Assembly: GCA_938037005.1 (NCBI GenBank)
Contig: CALHVR010000025.1
Span: forward strand, 1-7,294
Direction: 5' to 3'
DNA length: 7,294 nt
DNA from: an uncultured Leptotrichiaceae bacterium
GTDB taxonomy: Bacteria; Fusobacteriota; Fusobacteriia; Fusobacteriales; Leptotrichiaceae
Shown here: piece by piece, positions 5,589 to 7,294 of the stretch
Numbering within the stretch: position 1 is the stretch's first letter
Layout of the letters: each line of letters opens with the position of its first letter
Translations under genes and position numbers: made by a program
The notes under the pieces: generated by a model
Told to the model about the DNA's origin: nothing
Databases searched by the model: none
The model's input: only the letters and a program-made list of their open reading frames with translations

Positions 5589-5816
5589 ATGTCAGTAATT
5601 TCAATTAGATTTAACGATGAAGAAGAAAATATTGTAAAAAAATATGCAAAAGCAAAGGGATTTTCTTTATCACAATTGATAAAAGAAACTTTAATAGAAA
5701 AAATAGAAGAAGAATATGATTTAGAAATTTGTAAAGAATATTTAGAAGCTAAAAAAGAAGGTAATTTAGTAACAATTCCATTTGAGGAGGCAGTTAAAGA
5801 ATGGGATTTAGGATAG
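5589..5816 (+). CDS. Type II antitoxin, ribbon-helix-helix (RelB/DUF6290-like)
   Basis: This 75-residue protein has the layout of RHH antitoxins: a DNA-contacting strand VISIRF (3-8), helix A (about 10-22), the turn GFSLSQ (24-29), helix B (about 27-42), then an acidic helical and extended C-terminus (43-75; DLEICKEYLEAKKEG, then IPFEEAVKEWDLG) that would wrap and neutralise the toxin. It closely resembles the DUF6290 group paired with RelE-type toxins. AAAGGAG at 5571-5577 supports the ATG. The 3' end overlaps the toxin gene by 16 bases, and the toxin RBS GAGGAGG lies inside this gene at 5784-5790, so the two are translationally coupled. Expected to repress the promoter through the palindrome at 5554-5568, with the toxin as co-repressor. 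Confidence 0.88.
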   Translation: MSVISIRFNDEEENIVKKYAKAKGFSLSQLIKETLIEKIEEEYDLEICKEYLEAKKEGNLVTIPFEEAVKEWDLG

Positions 5817-6067
5817 AAATTTCAGAAAAATTAAATAAAAAAATAAAGAAAATGGATAAAAATATTCAAAAACTAATTTATTCATATATTGTAAAAAATT
5901 TAAAAGATACTGAAAATCCTAGAAGATACGGAAAGCCTTTAAAAGGTAATTTGAGTGGACTTTGGCGATATAGAATAATGGATTATAGATTAATTGTTGA
6001 CATTCAAGACGATAAATTAGTTATAGTTGCAATTGATATCGCACATAGAAAAGAAATTTATAAATAA
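5801..6067 (+). CDS. RelE/ParE-family toxin (probable ribosome-dependent mRNA interferase)
   Basis: The 88-residue protein matches the RelE fold in length and motifs: N-terminal strand FRIEISEKLNKKIKKMDK (3-20), a helix through about residue 35, the conserved stretch NPRRYGKPLKGNLSGLWRYR (39-58) running into the core MDYRLIVDI (60-68), a hydrophobic strand KLVIVAIDIA (72-81) and the terminal HRKEIY (82-87). In E. coli RelE, basic residues plus R81 and a terminal Tyr act in mRNA cleavage in the ribosomal A site; here R56, R58, R83 and Y87 are plausible counterparts. A ParE-like gyrase inhibitor is less likely because the LWRYRxxDYRLI core and HRKxxY ending are RelE-type. The gene overlaps the antitoxin by 16 bases, carries its own GAGGAGG RBS, and is followed by a terminator. 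It looks intact. Confidence 0.9.
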   Translation: MGFRIEISEKLNKKIKKMDKNIQKLIYSYIVKNLKDTENPRRYGKPLKGNLSGLWRYRIMDYRLIVDIQDDKLVIVAIDIAHRKEIYK

Positions 6068-6074
6068 TTATTTA

Positions 6075-6106
6075 AATCACAGTTATTAATTTGATTGTGA
6101 TTTTTT
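6075..6106 (+). terminator. Rho-independent terminator of the toxin-antitoxin operon
   Basis: AATCACAGTTA (6075-6085) pairs with TGATTGTGATT (6092-6102) through a stem with two wobbles, followed by a T run. The stem is nearly identical to that of the terminator at 3355-3389. Confidence 0.85.
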
Positions 6107-6288
6107 GATATTTAAAAAGAATAAAAGATAAAAAATGAATAAATTAGTAGAAATGTATATAAAAAATAAAGTGTATGATTTTATAAGAAAGTCAATTTAT
6201 AAAATCGAGATAGTAAAAAAAGAGAAACTGGTGTAAAAAGTTTCAAAAATTAAAGGACAATTTATGGGATTAAGCTGAAAAATGGATT
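6107..6288 (+). other. Non-coding debris between the TA operon and the HTH fragment
   Basis: Nothing firmly identifiable. A 33-codon ORF (6135-6236, starting MNKLVEMYIK and ending KKEKLV) has no RBS. A second short stretch after it (VSKIKGQFMGLS, about 6237-6275) ends in a stop. Both look like broken gene remains or chance AT-rich frames. No repeat or RNA gene seen. Confidence 0.4.
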
Positions 6289-6498
6289 GTGAAAGAAAAA
6301 ATAGAGATTTTATTGAGAATGAATATGAAAAAAAGTGTTATTACAAAAGAGATTGGAATTAGTGAAAGAACAATGTATAATTACATAAATTCAGGATTAT
6401 TTTTAAATATAAATAAATCACATCTTCTATATAATAAAAAAGATAAATTGATGAAATCTAAAGAAAAAAGTATAATAAAAAAGATGGAAGAAGTATAG
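6289..6498 (+). pseudogene. Helix-turn-helix protein fragment
   Basis: The frame is open from 6274. The only usable start is GTG at 6289 (69 residues) with no RBS. The first 35 residues are a clear helix-turn-helix of the Hin-recombinase/transposase-like type: VKEKIEILLRMNMKKSVITK, then EIGISERTMYNYINSG, where the first helix is about residues 15-21 and the recognition helix about 25-32. After this the sequence becomes Lys-rich low complexity (KKDKLMKSKEKSIIKKMEEV) and stops. Absence of a normal start and a C-terminal domain suggest a truncated gene, either a phage or IS-linked DNA-binding protein. It ends 38 bases before the mnmG fragment in the same direction. Which full-length family it came from cannot be told. 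Confidence 0.5.
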
Positions 6499-6535
6499 GG
6501 GAAAGAGAAATAAAGTATTTTTATGCTTATAGTTA

Positions 6536-6667
6536 TTGCCTGGGGGAAAAGCAAAACAAAGATTGAAAGAGACTTATAATGTAGGACAGGCTTCAAGAGT
6601 GGCAGGAGTTACACCTGCAGATATTTTAGTATTGTTAATGTATTTAGAAGGAGTTTTGAGTAATTAA
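6536..6667 (+). pseudogene. mnmG: mnmG (gidA) 3'-end fragment
   Basis: After an in-frame stop at 6530-6532, the frame encodes about 43 residues: AKQRLKETYNVGQASRVAGV, then TPADILVLLMYLEGVLSN. This is the C-terminus of MnmG, the FAD enzyme that with MnmE makes the cmnm5U34 modification of tRNA wobble uridines; the family ends in ...IGQASRISGVxPADISVLLxYLE. Intact MnmG has about 620 residues, so only the last 6-7% remains and it cannot be active (this C-terminal helical piece is part of the MnmE/tRNA contact region). It has no RBS. A terminator follows, as expected after the real gene. The fragment suggests recombination or integration that separated the 3' end from an mnmG gene, or a partial duplication. 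A complete mnmG should exist elsewhere in the genome. Confidence 0.85.
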
Positions 6668-6673
6668 AAAATT

Positions 6674-6699
6674 AAGAGAGCAGAAAAAACTCTCTTTTT
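6674..6699. terminator. Bidirectional terminator between the mnmG fragment and the GNAT gene
   Basis: Stem AAGAGAG (6674-6680) with CTCTCTT (6690-6696), with a 9-base loop. A T run follows on the plus strand, and a T-rich tail (AATTTTTTAATT) follows on the minus strand, so it can serve both converging units. It lies 7 bases after the mnmG fragment stop and 4 bases from the GNAT stop. Confidence 0.85.
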
Positions 6700-6702
6700 A
6701 TA

Positions 6703-7161
6703 TTATCTAAATTTTATCATAAGATATTTTTTCTCAGGCTGGGTTATAATTTCTAATATTTCAAATCCGAGTTTTTTATATAATTTTATTGCATTTATAT
6801 TGTAGGTAAATACATTTAATGTAATAGAATGTATATTTTTATTTTGGAAAATGAAATTTATAAACTCAGTTAAAGCTATTGTTCCTAAACCTTTTCCAGT
6901 AAGTAAAGGATTTATAAGAAATCGTCCAATATGAATATTATTATTTTCTTCTCTTATTTTTTGGATAATTCCAATAAATTCCTCATTAGAAAAAATAGAG
7001 TAAATATTCTGGAAATTAAATTCTTCTAATGTTAAAGGGAAATTTAAATTTGCTCCAGCCCATTGATTAAGAAAAATTTGATTATAAGAATTAGTCCAGT
7101 TAATCACAGTTTGCTTATCTGAATTAGTTATATTAGCTTTTATAACAATATTATTATTCAT
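6703..7161 (-). CDS. GNAT family N-acetyltransferase
   Basis: This 152-residue protein has the GNAT fold signatures: motif A in IGRFLINPLLTGKGLGTIAL (78-97), whose GKGLGT loop (89-94) is the Q/RxxGxG/A-type acetyl-CoA pyrophosphate site with K90 in the middle, and motif B in LNVFTYNINAIKLYKKLGFE (115-134), including the typical N-x-x-A-x-x-x-Y-x-K-x-GF. The N-terminal part (about 17-48) is unusual in its WTNSYNQIFLNQWAG run and fits a substrate-binding loop region. Expected to transfer an acetyl group from acetyl-CoA to an amine; the substrate (protein N-terminus, small molecule or antibiotic) cannot be predicted. GGAG (7170-7173 on the minus strand) supports the ATG. The length is normal, so the gene is probably complete and functional, monocistronic, with a promoter at 7192-7220 and the shared terminator at 6674-6699. 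Confidence 0.88.
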   Translation of the reverse strand: MNNNIVIKANITNSDKQTVINWTNSYNQIFLNQWAGANLNFPLTLEEFNFQNIYSIFSNEEFIGIIQKIREENNNIHIGRFLINPLLTGKGLGTIALTEFINFIFQNKNIHSITLNVFTYNINAIKLYKKLGFEILEIITQPEKKYLMIKFR

Positions 7162-7191
7162 TTTTAAGTCTCCATTAATATATTTTATTGA

Positions 7192-7220
7192 ATAATAACA
7201 TCTTTACAGAAAAAAATCAA
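7192..7220 (-). promoter_or_regulatory. Promoter of the GNAT gene
   Basis: On the minus strand TTGATT (7215-7220), a 17-base spacer and TATTAT (7192-7197) lie about 30 bases upstream of the GNAT start codon. Good spacing, moderate boxes. Confidence 0.55.
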
Positions 7221-7243
7221 AAATATTTTGTAAATTGTAAAAT

Positions 7244-7258
7244 AAAGTGTCACACTTT
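7244..7258. promoter_or_regulatory. Perfect 7-1-7 palindrome, probable operator
   Basis: AAAGTGT-C-ACACTTT is an exact inverted repeat. It lies between the GNAT promoter (minus strand) and a rightward promoter candidate at 7256-7283, overlapping the latter's -35. There is no T run, so it is not a terminator. The regulator is not in the window. Confidence 0.55.
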
Positions 7259-7283
7259 GATAAAAAAAGAACCATAATATAAT
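7256..7283 (+). promoter_or_regulatory. Rightward promoter candidate for a gene beyond the window
   Basis: TTTGAT (7256-7261), a 16-base spacer and a perfect TATAAT (7278-7283). Its -35 is overlapped by the palindrome at 7244-7258. The transcribed gene would start after the window end; the ATG at 7289 is too close to the promoter and has no RBS. Confidence 0.5.
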
Positions 7284-7294
7284 TTTCTATGGCA

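Noticed and set aside
6135..6236. 33-codon plus-strand ORF after the TA terminator
   Set aside because: No RBS and no recognisable motif; likely chance or debris in AT-rich sequence.
6381..6596. Minus-strand ORF of 71 codons overlapping the HTH and mnmG fragments
   Set aside because: It overlaps the recognised mnmG C-terminus antisense and has no RBS.
1..7294. CRISPR array, tRNA or rRNA genes
   Set aside because: No regularly spaced direct repeats, no cloverleaf with CCA-like end and T-loop consensus, and no rRNA-like sequence were seen.

Overview
The window is very AT-rich, with codon use dominated by AGA, ATA, TTA, AAA and GAA. It reads like a Fusobacteriota chromosome. Leptotrichia or a close relative is my best guess, but this is inference from composition and protein flavour, and no rRNA or marker gene is present to prove it.

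Layout. Bases 1-2875 are ordinary chromosome. They carry a highly charged single-pass membrane coiled-coil protein (83-1009), then a Na/phosphate cotransporter with a C-terminal PhoU-like domain (1162-2811), which has its own promoter and a rho-independent terminator. Bases 2876-3173 hold no convincing gene, only an orphan terminator hairpin pointing left. Bases 3174-5502 are the wreck of a P2-like (contractile-tail) prophage: a small ribbon-helix-helix (RHH) protein, a 5'-truncated and frameshifted major tail tube gene (P2 FII-like), an intact-looking tail assembly gene pair of the E/E+E' type with a programmed -1 slippery heptamer, a small membrane-protein gene on the opposite strand with its own promoter and terminator (a moron-like cassette), and a tape-measure gene that appears internally deleted and also truncated at its 3' end. 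The order tube, E/E', tape measure is the P2 tail order. Capsid, sheath, baseplate, integrase and lysis genes are not here.

Bases 5534-6106 are a compact type II toxin-antitoxin operon (RHH antitoxin, RelE-family toxin) with a near-consensus promoter, a perfect 7-1-7 palindromic operator over the -10 box, overlapping genes and its own terminator. Bases 6107-6667 are gene debris: a short unassigned ORF, a truncated helix-turn-helix protein, and about 40 codons of the 3' end of mnmG (gidA) followed by a bidirectional terminator. Bases 6703-7161 (minus strand) encode a GNAT acetyltransferase. The right edge carries a perfect 7-1-7 palindrome next to a probable promoter that fires out of the window.

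How it fits together: housekeeping genes on both sides frame a decaying accessory island. The parts that still look functional are the TA module, the E/E' frameshift cassette and the membrane-protein moron. The mnmG 3' fragment hints that the island, or one nested in it, formed by recombination at or near an mnmG gene. The most notable observations are the conserved -1 frameshift signal, the counter-oriented moron between E' and the tape-measure gene, the chimeric tape-measure ORF, the TA operator, and two related terminators that end the two RHH-containing units.
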